From Aerococcus sp. (GTDB taxonomy: Bacteria > Bacillota > Bacilli > Lactobacillales > Aerococcaceae): DNA of 64,000 nucleotides. A model generated the notes under the pieces. The model saw nothing but the letters and a program-made list of their open reading frames with translations. It did not search any database and was not told the DNA's origin. Positions 18,857 to 28,893 of the stretch are shown here, in pieces (positions within the stretch are counted from its first letter, which is position 1; the number at the start of each line of letters is the position of its first letter). The translations under genes and the position numbers were made by a program. The stretch is from NCBI GenBank assembly GCA_030528155.1, contig JAUMZL010000003.1, positions 21,772-85,771 on the forward strand. Reading direction: 5' to 3'.

Positions 18857-19308
18857 GCGTGCTTACCCTCCTCAAAGAAAAAGAGATAGATGATCATTAA
18901 AATAACGCCTATCGTGATCGCCGTATCTGCGACATTAAAAATCGGGAAATTAATAAATTCCAACTTAAACATATCCACCACATAATGCAAGCGCACACGG
19001 TCAATAAAATTCCCAATCGCCCCCGCAATAATCAAGCTTAAACTCAGCCCATATAAAACCGATTGTCGGCCTTGTTTATGCAGTGTATAAAGGAGTACCA
19101 TCACTACAGCCACGGTGATAATTAAAAAGAGCGTCTGTTGATCAGCCAACATCCCCCACGCTGCTCCCGTATTTCTAAGGTGAAATAATGACACCACATT
19201 GGGAATCAAGGGAACTTCTGACCCCAATGGCATTTGCGCTACTGTCCAGGCTTTTACGCCTTGATCGATCACGGTGATCGTTAAAATGACAAGATAATAA
19301 ATCCACAT
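18853..19308 (-). CDS. lspA: Lipoprotein signal peptidase II
   Basis: Membrane aspartyl protease that removes the signal peptide of lipoproteins. The 151-residue protein has four membrane helices and the motifs NTGAAWGM, GAIGNFIDRV, VVDMF (D112) and FNVADTAI (D128); D112 and D128 are the catalytic pair. It lies between the RNase HI gene and the RluD-family gene in one run. Confidence 0.97.
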   Translation of the reverse strand: MWIYYLVILTITVIDQGVKAWTVAQMPLGSEVPLIPNVVSLFHLRNTGAAWGMLADQQTLFLIITVAVVMVLLYTLHKQGRQSVLYGLSLSLIIAGAIGNFIDRVRLHYVVDMFKLEFINFPIFNVADTAITIGVILMIIYLFFFEEGKHA

Positions 19309-19339
19309 ATTTGTTTCCTCTTTTGCTTAATGCTACGAA

Positions 19340-19966
19340 CTAGGCTTGCTGATAGACACCTTTTTTTGCTAGTTGATCGGCCTGTTCATTGTAGTAGACA
19401 CCGGTATGGGCTGGTACCTTGACGTAAACAATCCGAATGCCCTGTGCCATTTTCTGCATATAGTCATGGTACTGCTGTGTGTACGGATTCTTGCGCTGCC
19501 AACTACCGGTTGCCCACGCCTCAATGCCCATATAATCGTAATAGAGCGTGATCTCAGCTATCTGCTTTTGGTAGGCGCGTTGCACTGCTCGCATAGCGGC
19601 ACTCATCTCCCCCGCAACGTTGCGGATTTTCGCCAGTTCTGGCTGGCTATCACCACCGTAAAAGGTCTCCTGATGGTCGGAATAGATCAATATACCCCCG
19701 TAGCCATAACGGTTCAGTTTAACGTCATAACTCCCATCAATAAAGGCCCAGCACCGGTTAGGCTGGGGTCGATCACCGCGGTTGGGGATTTTTGTCTCCA
19801 CAGCTGAGGGCTTACCAGAAACATAGGCATCTGCTGCCGCTTTAGTAGGAAAGCTCTTATATTCGGATCCGGAAACCCCCGTCACGTGCTTACTGGCTTC
19901 CTTCCAGGTAGAAAATACACCGGTCTTACGCCCTTTCCGGATCGCATACCATTTTTCTTGTTTCAT
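19340..19966 (-). CDS. rnhA: Ribonuclease HI with N-terminal hybrid-binding domain
   Basis: Cuts RNA in RNA-DNA hybrids. Residues 1-50 form the viroplasmin-like RHBD hybrid-binding domain (WYAIRKGRKTGVFSTW). A linker leads to the RNase H domain, where D77, E120, D144 and D197 form the metal site and PAHTG carries the helper His. The 208-residue length is usual for this two-domain form. It starts just downstream of the tRNA-Gly terminator, with AGGAG and GGGCAAG before the ATG, and runs into lspA. Confidence 0.92.
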   Translation of the reverse strand: MKQEKWYAIRKGRKTGVFSTWKEASKHVTGVSGSEYKSFPTKAAADAYVSGKPSAVETKIPNRGDRPQPNRCWAFIDGSYDVKLNRYGYGGILIYSDHQETFYGGDSQPELAKIRNVAGEMSAAMRAVQRAYQKQIAEITLYYDYMGIEAWATGSWQRKNPYTQQYHDYMQKMAQGIRIVYVKVPAHTGVYYNEQADQLAKKGVYQQA

Positions 19967-19991
19967 CTTGCCCTATTCACTCCTATTATAC

Positions 19992-20025
19992 AAAAAAGGC
20001 TTGGGGCAGTACTGCCTCAAGCCTT
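19992..20025 (-). terminator. Terminator of tRNA-Gly
   Basis: A stem of about 13 bases (19997-20009 with 20012-20025, one mismatch) and T6 on the minus strand, ten bases after the tRNA. Confidence 0.85.
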
Positions 20026-20035
20026 GAATAAACAA

Positions 20036-20106
20036 AGCGGGTAACGAGAATCGAACTCGCGACGACAGCTTGGGAAGCTGTAGTTTTACCACTAAACTAT
20101 ACCCGC
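20036..20106 (-). tRNA. tRNA-Gly (anticodon CCC)
   Basis: 71 bases without encoded CCA. Acceptor GCGGGTA pairs with TACCCGC. Anticodon stem ACAGC/GCTGT encloses loop TTCCCAA, giving CCC, and the T loop TTCGATT is present. This isoacceptor reads GGG. It has its own promoter and terminator. Confidence 0.95.
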
Positions 20107-20123
20107 CTTTCAGCGACAAAAGT

Positions 20124-20152
20124 ATTCTATCACCGTTTAATGAACAACGCAA
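20124..20152 (-). promoter_or_regulatory. Promoter of tRNA-Gly
   Basis: Minus strand: -10 TAGAAT at 20124-20129, spacer 17, -35 TTGCGT at 20147-20152. It sits between the addA terminator and the tRNA. Confidence 0.65.
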
Positions 20153-20194
20153 CCCTTTTTACGTATTTTTTCATTTCCAGTGAAGGATTCGCCT

Positions 20195-20236
20195 ATAAAA
20201 AAGGCATCAAGCACCTAATTTTAGGCGCTTGATGCT
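20195..20236 (-). terminator. Terminator downstream of addA
   Basis: A long stem (20204-20217 with 20222-20235, one mismatch) followed by T6 on the minus strand. It lies about 220 bases beyond the addA stop. The 20237-20456 stretch between them shows no convincing gene. Confidence 0.8.
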
Positions 20237-20456
20237 CAATACAACTTGCTGAAATCAATAAGTACACGGCCACAATGAGTTTCTTATCGATTCATTGATC
20301 GCCAGTCTCCTTATGAATTGAGATGGCGACACAAGTGCAACAAGGCTCTCTCCACTTTGTATACAATACCACCACCGTTTGAAGATTTGATACAGGAACA
20401 GCGCGATATTTTAAACTTAGGAGGCAGCGCCAACACAGGCCACCAATCCCTTTCTC

Positions 20457-23400
20457 TCAATCATCCAAACGCAATTCATCGGGATTAAATTCAAAACTCT
20501 CTAACGTGTCCAATGAAATAATCAAGGTATGTGCGATTTCTTTTTTTACGACTTGCTCTAAAGCTTCACGGTATAACGCTAATTGCACCTGGTATCGTGA
20601 GAGGAGTAAGTCGCGCTGACGCGAGAATGTCAAGCCATCCAAGCGATCCGTTTTGTAGTCAAACAACCACCATGCTCCCTGCTCATCATAAAAGAAACCA
20701 TCAATAACCCCGTGAATCAAGATCGGGTCATTCGTGTGACTCGGCGTAATGCGATCGGAAATCGCGCTGGTCGGTTTCTGATAGGTAAATGGGCGCTCAC
20801 GCTGCAGGCGACTCGCATTTGAAAGTAGGCGCTGCCCCATGTCTAGCTTGCGTTTAATCGCTAATGTCGGATCAAAGAAATCGGCCAGATGTTGGCAGAG
20901 CGCTGGCGTGATCAAGCCTTTTGCTAGCCGACCATCAGCCTCTAATTGTGCTGCCAATGTTTGAAAGGCCGCTTGAGTGGGGCGATTCAGCAATGAAATT
21001 TGCTGCATCAACAAATGTAACGCACTCCCCTGCTCCATCGCACTCTTACGCGTCGTTTCAGCTGCATTCAGAAAAGCCGGTTTAGGAAAATCAGCAGCTT
21101 GATAGGTGCGCTGCCGCGTCCGCGTTTGAAAATCGGGCTCTGGACGCCACGGAGCAATTCGCTGATCTTCCGCAGCATACAATTGGCGCTTCCACTCACT
21201 TACCGACTGATTACTCTCCGTAATAGTAGCCGCTTGATTGGGATAGGTAAATGTCAACGGCGAAGTGATGATGTGTGTCGCTTGTTTTCTAGGCAATTGG
21301 AAAATACTTTTGGTTGAAGAGTGAGTCGCATAACGCTCCATGCCATGAGTAGGATGGAAGACGACCTGAATCGTCAAATGCCCTGTAGTTTGCGCATCCT
21401 TTCCAAAAGCGAGCGTGGCTTTCTGCTTCACCAATTCATCATTATCCTGTTGATTCGTCCACGTCAAGTGATGTGACCGGTATGGACGAAGCGCTTTTAT
21501 GATCCAGTCCAATGGGGTCACCGTGATTTTTAATCGTTCTGAATCGTTTAAAATCGTCGTTGCACTCTCAGTAAGATCATCGTCCCCTGACATGTCACGC
21601 TCGACAAATTGCGCTCTATCCGCCACAATGATCAGTTTCTGCTCGGATCGGGTTAAGGCCACGTAGAGTTTTCGCATTTCCTCTGCCAACATGGCCTCTC
21701 GCTCATCTTGAATAGCGAGCGCCATCAAAGGCGTGCTATAGGCGTAGAGGTCCTGATAATTCGTGCGTTTCACGCCTAAGCCAAAATGATCACTCACCAA
21801 CCAGCGCGCATTGGTATCTTGGATATTGAATTTTTTCTGGGCATTGAAGTAGAAAACGACTGGGAATTCCAATCCCTTGCTTCCATGGACAGAGATCAAT
21901 TGTACCGCATCACTGTTGGGATCTAGTGTCTGTGGTGTGGCCAAATCCTTTTGGTGGTCCTCAATCGCTTCAATATAGCGCACAAATTCAAATAGCCCTT
22001 GTGCCATCTGTTTTTCAAAAGCTTCGGCTTGATGAATCAAAGCAAAGAGATTCGTCTGTCTTTGTGTGCCATTCTGCTGACCTGCCACATAATCCAAATA
22101 GCCAGTATCTTGGTAAATTTGCCAAATCAATTGTGACAAGGTGGCTGTTTTGCTCTTCTGGCGCCATTGGGTGAGCCACGTCATTAGTCGGTTTAATTTC
22201 TGCTTGATCTGCTCATTTTTTCCAGAAACGGCATAATCCTTCACCGCCACTTCATAGCGATCTTTGGGATGAGCCGCACGAATTTCCGCTAGCTCTGGCT
22301 CGCTCATCGCAATCAACGGTGAGCGCAGAACGGCAGCCAGTGGAATATCTTGTTTGGGATTATCTACCAATTTAAGAATGGCTACCATGGTCATAATCTC
22401 GGTTCGGTTGAAGAAATTCTCGCGTCGATCTTGCTCGATTGGAATTCCTACCTGATTAAAGACCTTTTCCAATTCAAGATAATGGCCACGCGTATTGCCT
22501 AAAATGGCAATATCACGGTAAGTCAAGGGGCGCGTCGTTTTCAATGCGCGATCATAAATTGGAAAGGCATCATCGATTAAGGTCTGAATACGTTTGGCAA
22601 CCACCCAAGCTTCACGCGTGGCCGCACTTTCATCTGCTAAAGAAGCCTCGTCTGCTCCAACGGCATCCGTTATCAATAGTTCCGGTTGATAGATGTCCTG
22701 AGGCGTATATTCTTGGTTGCCGTGAATCAGCTGTGCTTCCTTTCGGTAGTCAACCCCACCAACCGCTCGATCCATAATGCGATTAAAAATCACATTAACA
22801 AAGTTCAATACTTCCGGACGACTGCGGAAATTTTCTTTCAAGGTCACGCGAACATCGCTTCCAGCTGGTGTATCTGGTTTAAGGACTGGATACGCCTCGT
22901 ATTTTGATTGGAACAAGGATGGATCCGAGAAACGAAAGCGATAAATACTCTGCTTCAAATCTCCCACCATGAAGCGATTATCTGCCTGATCACTGACTTC
23001 CTCACAACTGATTGCTTGCATAATCGCTTCCTGCAAACCATTCACATCCTGGTACTCATCGATCAGAATCTCTGCCATGGTCTGCTGATAGTACATTTTA
23101 GCTTCGTAAATACCATCTGCATTCGCGGTTGTCAAAATTTCCAACGCTGCTAATTCCATCGCCGCAAAATCCATGACTTGCTCTTTTGCCATAGACTCTG
23201 CTAGCGCTTCTAAAAATTTTTGAGCGAGATGCACAATGGCTTGGGCAACAGCGCGGGCATCCGCTAAGAGTTCGGTTTGCGTAGCATCACTGAATCCGAG
23301 ATATTGATCCATTTCGCGCGTCTTAGCATCATATTTTTGGTGGAAAGCCTTATTCAATGGCCCGATCACTTCACTGAGTTCCTGGCGCAACGCCGCTTCT

Positions 23401-24371
23401 TCGGTTTTAGGATCTTTCACAGCGCGAATAGATGGAAATTTCATTAGGTGATTCGCATGATCGAACAGAGTGTCATAAGGCACGGTGGGCGTTTTTAATT
23501 CTTCCAAAAAGCGTTCATAATCCGCTAAAGTCAAGCGGATTTTCTCTATATTTTTAAGTAACGTGCCTCCTAAGCGCTCCGCTTCCACTTGATAATCACT
23601 TACTAACTGACGATAGGGTTTTACATCCGCTTCAAGTGCTGTCGCGAGTTTAGGGCGAACGACCTCCAAAAAGAGTGCACTGGTGCCATACGTTTCATCA
23701 GGCTTAGGATACCAATCCAGTAAGGAATCCAGCCAATTTTTAGGATGAGCATGCGCGCGTGCCTTATCAATCAATGCCATAATGATCGTCTGCACGCGAT
23801 CAGCGCTGGCGGGCGAGCCATCGCTGAAATTCAGCATGGCACATTCATAATCCTGATAATAATCAGCATGTAACGCCCCATCTTCAGGCAGGATGGCGCT
23901 TACCATGTCTTCAAATACGCGCTCTTGAAATAACATCAAGGCAGTATCATCAGTCAGCATGGTGAAGTTAGGATCCAAGTCAATGATATAGTAATAACGC
24001 TGAACAATTTGACGACAAAAAGCATCGATCGTTTGGATATTGGCACTCGATAACTTAGCAAGCTGAGAGTGAATAAAGCGCCGGCGCTTAGCATCCGTCT
24101 CCGCGTTAAAAGCTTTTTTTAGCTCTCGTTCAATCCGCTCTTTCATCTCTCGCGCTGCCAGTTCTGTAAACGTGACAATCACCAGCTGATCGAGGGCGAT
24201 AGGCTCTTCATCCCTGAGTAATTGATGAATCACCCGTTCCACCAATACTCGGGTTTTCCCTGAACCGGCCGAAGCCGACACCAAAAGATTACCAATAGTG
24301 GAATGATCCGTGTAGATCGCTTGCTGTTGTTCTGGTGTTGCTTGGGTATTCTTAGGCGTCAGTTGACTCAT
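20457..24371 (-). CDS. addA: ATP-dependent helicase/nuclease subunit A (AddA/RexA)
   Basis: Helicase-nuclease subunit that processes double-strand breaks for recombination and degrades linear foreign DNA. 1304 residues: UvrD-like helicase with Walker A ASAGSGKT at 33-40 and Walker B IDEYQDVN, helicase motifs to about 950, and a C-terminal RecB-type nuclease with motif FDYKTDR. The ATG at 24371 has AAGGAGG seven bases before it. The open frame extends a further 12 codons upstream inside addB, but without a ribosome site. It overlaps the end of addB by 20 bases. Confidence 0.96.
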   Translation of the reverse strand: MSQLTPKNTQATPEQQQAIYTDHSTIGNLLVSASAGSGKTRVLVERVIHQLLRDEEPIALDQLVIVTFTELAAREMKERIERELKKAFNAETDAKRRRFIHSQLAKLSSANIQTIDAFCRQIVQRYYYIIDLDPNFTMLTDDTALMLFQERVFEDMVSAILPEDGALHADYYQDYECAMLNFSDGSPASADRVQTIIMALIDKARAHAHPKNWLDSLLDWYPKPDETYGTSALFLEVVRPKLATALEADVKPYRQLVSDYQVEAERLGGTLLKNIEKIRLTLADYERFLEELKTPTVPYDTLFDHANHLMKFPSIRAVKDPKTEEAALRQELSEVIGPLNKAFHQKYDAKTREMDQYLGFSDATQTELLADARAVAQAIVHLAQKFLEALAESMAKEQVMDFAAMELAALEILTTANADGIYEAKMYYQQTMAEILIDEYQDVNGLQEAIMQAISCEEVSDQADNRFMVGDLKQSIYRFRFSDPSLFQSKYEAYPVLKPDTPAGSDVRVTLKENFRSRPEVLNFVNVIFNRIMDRAVGGVDYRKEAQLIHGNQEYTPQDIYQPELLITDAVGADEASLADESAATREAWVVAKRIQTLIDDAFPIYDRALKTTRPLTYRDIAILGNTRGHYLELEKVFNQVGIPIEQDRRENFFNRTEIMTMVAILKLVDNPKQDIPLAAVLRSPLIAMSEPELAEIRAAHPKDRYEVAVKDYAVSGKNEQIKQKLNRLMTWLTQWRQKSKTATLSQLIWQIYQDTGYLDYVAGQQNGTQRQTNLFALIHQAEAFEKQMAQGLFEFVRYIEAIEDHQKDLATPQTLDPNSDAVQLISVHGSKGLEFPVVFYFNAQKKFNIQDTNARWLVSDHFGLGVKRTNYQDLYAYSTPLMALAIQDEREAMLAEEMRKLYVALTRSEQKLIIVADRAQFVERDMSGDDDLTESATTILNDSERLKITVTPLDWIIKALRPYRSHHLTWTNQQDNDELVKQKATLAFGKDAQTTGHLTIQVVFHPTHGMERYATHSSTKSIFQLPRKQATHIITSPLTFTYPNQAATITESNQSVSEWKRQLYAAEDQRIAPWRPEPDFQTRTRQRTYQAADFPKPAFLNAAETTRKSAMEQGSALHLLMQQISLLNRPTQAAFQTLAAQLEADGRLAKGLITPALCQHLADFFDPTLAIKRKLDMGQRLLSNASRLQRERPFTYQKPTSAISDRITPSHTNDPILIHGVIDGFFYDEQGAWWLFDYKTDRLDGLTFSRQRDLLLSRYQVQLALYREALEQVVKKEIAHTLIISLDTLESFEFNPDELRLDD

Positions 24372-27300
24372 CACTTGCCTCCTTGTCTTCCTTATTTGTT
24401 GTTTCATCCGCTCGATCTTGCGCTAATTGTTCAAAGAAATCTGCGATCGGTTGACTCGCATCGAAGCGAGTCGGTTGCCAGCGTGGTAAGTCGCTATCGG
24501 TAGCATCGTAGCGCGCCACGCTCTTAAACGTGGTGAGCGATGGCAGATAAGGATCATCCTTGACTGGGTAGAGCGGAATTTGTCCTGACTGAATCGCTTG
24601 AACAGTTGTTGCAATTTTTTTCAAAACAAAATCAACCACTGTGCTGAATTGCTCTGCCGTAAAGCGGTTCTTATACCCAACAGCATTTGAAAAAGCTCCC
24701 TGTTTCGTCAATTGGAATGGATACACTTGATCTGAAGACAAAGCTTCGGCTTCAACGGTTTGACTAACGGCTGTGAGGGCCTGCTTCGATTCGAGCAGAT
24801 ACCCATTCAATCGCCCGAGATTTACCATTTCTGGCCGTTTTTCACGCTCGAAACTACATAGCTTTTGCCAGTCCTTTTCGTTACTAATGACTAAGTGTGG
24901 ATCGGTAGCCAGGCTACTCAGTTCTTCATAGAAAATGCCAATCGGTAGCGTCTGGTAATGCGCCTTCGCCGTGTGTGGTTGTTTTCGCCAGAGCTCGCCA
25001 GATTGAAAGGCCTGCCAAATCACGGCAAGATACGTGTACAGCTGCAGGCTGGTTCCATCATAGAGATTACCCAAGTTTTTCAATTCTGACGCGCGATTTC
25101 TGAGCGATGATTTATAATCAATCACTTCAAAATAGAGCGTCTCTTCCTTGGTCTGTTCATCTTGCATCCATACCGCGTCTACCCGATCAATAATACCAGT
25201 CAAATTCACATCGTTGATCGGTAGGGCTAATTCTAACTCACCACGTCCAAATGTCAGTTCGTTGTACCAGTTTTCAAGTTTTACCGCTTCAAAATGCTCA
25301 GCTTCACGTAAGATCAGCTGACGCACCGTCCGATTGAGCGCCTCCTGCTGCAACGATTCCTGTGTTTGCCGCTGGAAGACCGCATAGGCTGGCACTTTGG
25401 CTAATGATTGCTCGATGTGATGCAGACGTTCTTCTGTTGTTTCATTAGGATGCGTGGCTAAACGATCGTAGTAACGCTGTAAAAATTCGTGACTGTAGCT
25501 CCCCGTCAAGCGCTGATCGATGGCAAATAACGCTCGTTCCTTCAGTCGCAACCCATACTGCAGGAAATAGCTGAAGGGATCTTTGTTATACAGCTCTAGA
25601 TTGGATACCGATGCCACCAGTGTTTTTCCGTACAGTTTCTTAGCTAGCGCTGGAGAGAGTGCATGCACCCGATTTTGGTAAGTTAAACTGGATAAAACAG
25701 CTGGAATCAATGGCTTTGCCTCACTCACACTAAAGTGACGCAGTTTTTCTTCCAGTTCGCTCCATGCCTGATCCAATAAGCGATTCTTCTCTTTAGCTTG
25801 ACGCTCTTTGATCACAAGATGATGCAATTGGGAACGCCAATTGCCTAACACAATCTCAGGGCGTTCCATCACCGCTTCGGTTTCCTCCCAATCGCCCTCT
25901 TCGGCCTTGATAGTCGCTGGCAGATGAAACTGCGTTTTGAGGTGAGTGAAATAACTCGATGGCCGCGTTTGTTTTTCTCCCATGATGTTGTAGGGATAAC
26001 TCACGTAGAGATGATCAGTCGCCGCCAAAAATAAATGATAGGCTATCATTTTCTCATGATTGAATTGTTCTGCCGGCGAGGGATCCAAGAATTGTTCCGC
26101 TGACATGCCTCGATTCAAGAGCAAGCGATCATCGTCCGTCAGCAGTGAGGTCTGTTGTTTCTGTTTTGGGAGCGTTTGGTCAGTTAGGCCAATTATAAAG
26201 GCAACTTTCGTTGGCGTCACAGGATGCGTCTCATAAGAAGTAATCGTAACACTGTCAATTGTCGGCGGCACAATGCGATACGTGGTTTGTTCAAAGGTGC
26301 TCTTAAGAATCATCGCAAATTCTCGCTGATCAAACGGATCTTGGCCGAATAGCCGCACGTATTCATCCAAAACCTCCACAAACTTCTGCCATACCTGCAG
26401 CTGATGTTCTGCCTCCTCTAATTCCCCTGCAGCATTGAGCTCACTTGCCCATTGTTGGATCTGCTTGGGCACAGCTTGCTGTTCCATGAATTGATAGAGT
26501 GCACGCACCGCTGCTTCACCATTCTCTGCTTGATGCCACATTGAAAATAGTTGCTGACAGGCCTGATAAGTGCGATTCTTCAATAGATGGACATAGGTGG
26601 CCATCTGCCGATCAGCAGCATTTGTTTTTTGTTTTGCTCCACGCGCATCCAATCGAGTGTTCCACGTCACGGCATCATTCCAAAACTGCCGTCCCTCATA
26701 ACCATGCGCTAAAACAATATTTTCCAAATAATCGAGGGTTTCCTGATAACTCAATGCCTCATTGTCCGTCTCCCAATTCAATGCTAATAACCCAGTGCGC
26801 AACACATTAAACACGTCCTGATAGCGCCAATTACGTTGATCCATGCGAATCAAACTCGCCATAAAGCGTGCTAAGGGGTGCTTCGCCATGGTCTGCGGAT
26901 AGTCCACGAAATAAGGAATATGATTCTGTTGCAGCGCTGGCAATAGTAGGGATTGATAGCGCTCAAAGTCGCGAATAAAAATATGAAAATCGCAATAGCG
27001 ATAACTTTGGTTAGGATTACTTACTAAATGATAGATTTGATTAGCCACCTGATCCGCTTCTACTTGTGGTGATTCACTCTTCCACAATGTCACTGCTTCA
27101 GCGACAGTTTGATTGGCTTCTTGGCTTAGTGGAAGCGATTGATCAGCTATCAGCCACTCTTCAATGGCTGAAAATCCCCTTTGATATGCAGGAGCGGTAG
27201 CAAACGTCGTCTCAGGAACAAGCTGGTAACGTCCGCCATTCAATAAAGTTAACTGCTCGCGCAATCGTTTCGTTTGGTAGAATGTGTCGCCCATTTCGAT

Positions 27301-28056
27301 CGCATTTCCATCGGGATCATTAGGCAAAATGAGCGATGCTACCACTTCACAATCCGACTGAAGTAACGCTTCAACTACCCGATACTCATAAGCATTGAGG
27401 CGCTCAAACCCATCTAAAATCACCAATGTATTCGTAAAATCTTCCTGTTTGATGTAGTGGATCAAGCGATCATAAACCGTGAAATCACGCAAAGGATGGG
27501 CCGTAAGATAATCCTCATATTCTCGATAGATATTGGCAAGTTCCTGCATTTTCTTCCACTCATTGACAACATGACCAACCTCACTAGATTTGGGACGTTC
27601 CTGATCGATTAAGGCTTGAAAGTCATCAGCATGGATATTCCCACGCTCTAATTCATTGAAGAGTTGGACCAAACGTTCCTGAAAACTCAAATAGCGACTT
27701 TCCCGTCCAAACAGTGCCAATTCCTGTTGATGCTCATGCGTCAACTTGCGCAAAAGCATGGCTAATCCAATTTCAGATACCGTATCCTTCGTCACATTCA
27801 ACCCTAAAAACCACGCCAAACGCTTAATGCTAAACACCTGCAGTCGCATCATCGCATTGGCCTCATAGCCTTCGTGGCCCTCGTAGCGATTTAACTGTTT
27901 CAATACCTCAAACTCACTCGCTAACTGACGGTCTTCAGGCACCAAGTAGAAAACGCGCCGCTCAAAACCACCACCAGCTAAAAAGGACTGAATACGTGCG
28001 ATCAATGGCCCCCGATCGCGCTGAATATCGGTCATTAAATGTAATTGTAATGGCAA
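24352..28056 (-). CDS. addB: ATP-dependent nuclease subunit B (RexB type)
   Basis: Partner of AddA, 1234 residues, carrying the second nuclease (VIDYKSS in the C-terminal third). The N-terminus reads MTDIQRDRGPLIARIQ where Bacillus AddB has a Walker A loop, and I see no C-terminal cysteine cluster for an iron-sulfur site. This is the RexB form of lactic bacteria. The start is TTG, with AAGGAGG eight bases before it; the nearby ATG is in another frame and too close to that site. It follows a small coiled-coil gene after 33 bases. Confidence 0.93.
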   Translation of the reverse strand: MPLQLHLMTDIQRDRGPLIARIQSFLAGGGFERRVFYLVPEDRQLASEFEVLKQLNRYEGHEGYEANAMMRLQVFSIKRLAWFLGLNVTKDTVSEIGLAMLLRKLTHEHQQELALFGRESRYLSFQERLVQLFNELERGNIHADDFQALIDQERPKSSEVGHVVNEWKKMQELANIYREYEDYLTAHPLRDFTVYDRLIHYIKQEDFTNTLVILDGFERLNAYEYRVVEALLQSDCEVVASLILPNDPDGNAIEMGDTFYQTKRLREQLTLLNGGRYQLVPETTFATAPAYQRGFSAIEEWLIADQSLPLSQEANQTVAEAVTLWKSESPQVEADQVANQIYHLVSNPNQSYRYCDFHIFIRDFERYQSLLLPALQQNHIPYFVDYPQTMAKHPLARFMASLIRMDQRNWRYQDVFNVLRTGLLALNWETDNEALSYQETLDYLENIVLAHGYEGRQFWNDAVTWNTRLDARGAKQKTNAADRQMATYVHLLKNRTYQACQQLFSMWHQAENGEAAVRALYQFMEQQAVPKQIQQWASELNAAGELEEAEHQLQVWQKFVEVLDEYVRLFGQDPFDQREFAMILKSTFEQTTYRIVPPTIDSVTITSYETHPVTPTKVAFIIGLTDQTLPKQKQQTSLLTDDDRLLLNRGMSAEQFLDPSPAEQFNHEKMIAYHLFLAATDHLYVSYPYNIMGEKQTRPSSYFTHLKTQFHLPATIKAEEGDWEETEAVMERPEIVLGNWRSQLHHLVIKERQAKEKNRLLDQAWSELEEKLRHFSVSEAKPLIPAVLSSLTYQNRVHALSPALAKKLYGKTLVASVSNLELYNKDPFSYFLQYGLRLKERALFAIDQRLTGSYSHEFLQRYYDRLATHPNETTEERLHHIEQSLAKVPAYAVFQRQTQESLQQEALNRTVRQLILREAEHFEAVKLENWYNELTFGRGELELALPINDVNLTGIIDRVDAVWMQDEQTKEETLYFEVIDYKSSLRNRASELKNLGNLYDGTSLQLYTYLAVIWQAFQSGELWRKQPHTAKAHYQTLPIGIFYEELSSLATDPHLVISNEKDWQKLCSFEREKRPEMVNLGRLNGYLLESKQALTAVSQTVEAEALSSDQVYPFQLTKQGAFSNAVGYKNRFTAEQFSTVVDFVLKKIATTVQAIQSGQIPLYPVKDDPYLPSLTTFKSVARYDATDSDLPRWQPTRFDASQPIADFFEQLAQDRADETTNKEDKEASDESTDA

Positions 28057-28089
28057 CCCGCATCCCTCCTTATTGATTATTAGCGCACG

Positions 28090-28497
28090 CTAGGCATTCT
28101 TTGCTACATCAGCGCGTGCTTTTTTCAATTGCTTCTGCAAGTCTTTCACAGCTTTCAATGATTTCTTTACTTTGCGTTGGGAGTACCAATCCGAAATCAT
28201 ATTATCGAGCCACATATCCCACAACCAACTGACCTGAATGGGTTTCATAGCTTTAGAGAGCGCGCGATCGCCTAATGCGACTTGTAAATCGTCCAACTCT
28301 TCCTTTATCACGCGCATTTTCTCATTCGCCTGATTCAACCGCCGCCGTTTGAGAAAACTGAAAAACAATCCGTGATCTTTACCATCAAACAAATCAAAGA
28401 ATCCAAAACGACGCGCTGAATTCAGTAATTTCTGCGTACGATGTAAATCGGCAAGTGTTTGGTCAATCTGGCGTAATACTTCTTTATTTCTTGTCAT
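28090..28497 (-). CDS. Small basic coiled-coil protein of unknown function, upstream of addBA
   Basis: 135 residues; I do not recognise a family. It is very rich in Lys, Arg and Leu, with a heptad-like N-terminal helix (EVLRQIDQTLADLHRTQKLL) and a basic C-terminal helix (SLKAVKDLQKQLKKARADV). The middle contains FGFFDLFDG and a Trp-rich patch WLWDMWLDNMISDWY that could touch a membrane or a partner. The ATG at 28497 has AGAGG six bases before it; the frame opens 13 codons earlier. It is the first gene before addB-addA with only a 33-base gap, so it is probably co-transcribed. Confidence 0.75.
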   Translation of the reverse strand: MTRNKEVLRQIDQTLADLHRTQKLLNSARRFGFFDLFDGKDHGLFFSFLKRRRLNQANEKMRVIKEELDDLQVALGDRALSKAMKPIQVSWLWDMWLDNMISDWYSQRKVKKSLKAVKDLQKQLKKARADVAKNA

Positions 28498-28536
28498 TGT
28501 CATCCTCTTTCTATCGGCATTGCCGAAGCTGTCCAA

Positions 28537-28823
28537 CTTCCTTGTCTCTCTATTTTAGCGAACTCACTCAGCGAATAAAAGCACCCCACTCCTAAGCGAA
28601 TATTCATAATCACAAGGACAATCATACGGACTAATTCTGTTGGTGCTCAGTCATCAGTGGAGATCACTTCTTAAAAAAGCTCTCAAAAAGAGCCCCCAAT
28701 CGCTCTTCCTATCTACTTCGCTTAATGGGATATCTTCTCATTCTCTCATATAACGAGTAAATAAGCCTCCTACCTGCAGAAGAAATAGCTCCGCTTAAGG
28801 CCTATTCCAATCACTGACCATAC
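28537..28823. other. Gene-free stretch with one terminator-like hairpin
   Basis: No coding potential that I can support. On the minus strand a five-base GC-rich stem (28679-28683 with 28689-28693) is followed by six T, looking like a weak terminator, with two similar TTAAGCG-containing segments upstream of it. A small transcript is possible, but I found no clear promoter. Confidence 0.4.
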
Positions 28824-28858
28824 AAAAAATACCGGGAAAGGTTACCCTCTCCCGATAT
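28824..28858 (-). terminator. Terminator after pepT
   Basis: A nine-base stem (28829-28837 with 28850-28858, one mismatch) followed by T6 on the minus strand. Confidence 0.85.
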
Positions 28859-28893
28859 TTAGTGGCATCAATCAGCCTTAATTCGTCTTAAAC

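Noticed and set aside
19985-19990. Perfect TATAAT just before rnhA
   Set aside because: No -35 at a usable distance, and a start there would leave almost no room before the ribosome site.
28670-28823. Possible small RNA between pepT and the coiled-coil gene
   Set aside because: A weak terminator-like stem exists, but no convincing promoter; the pepT terminator already ends the upstream transcript.
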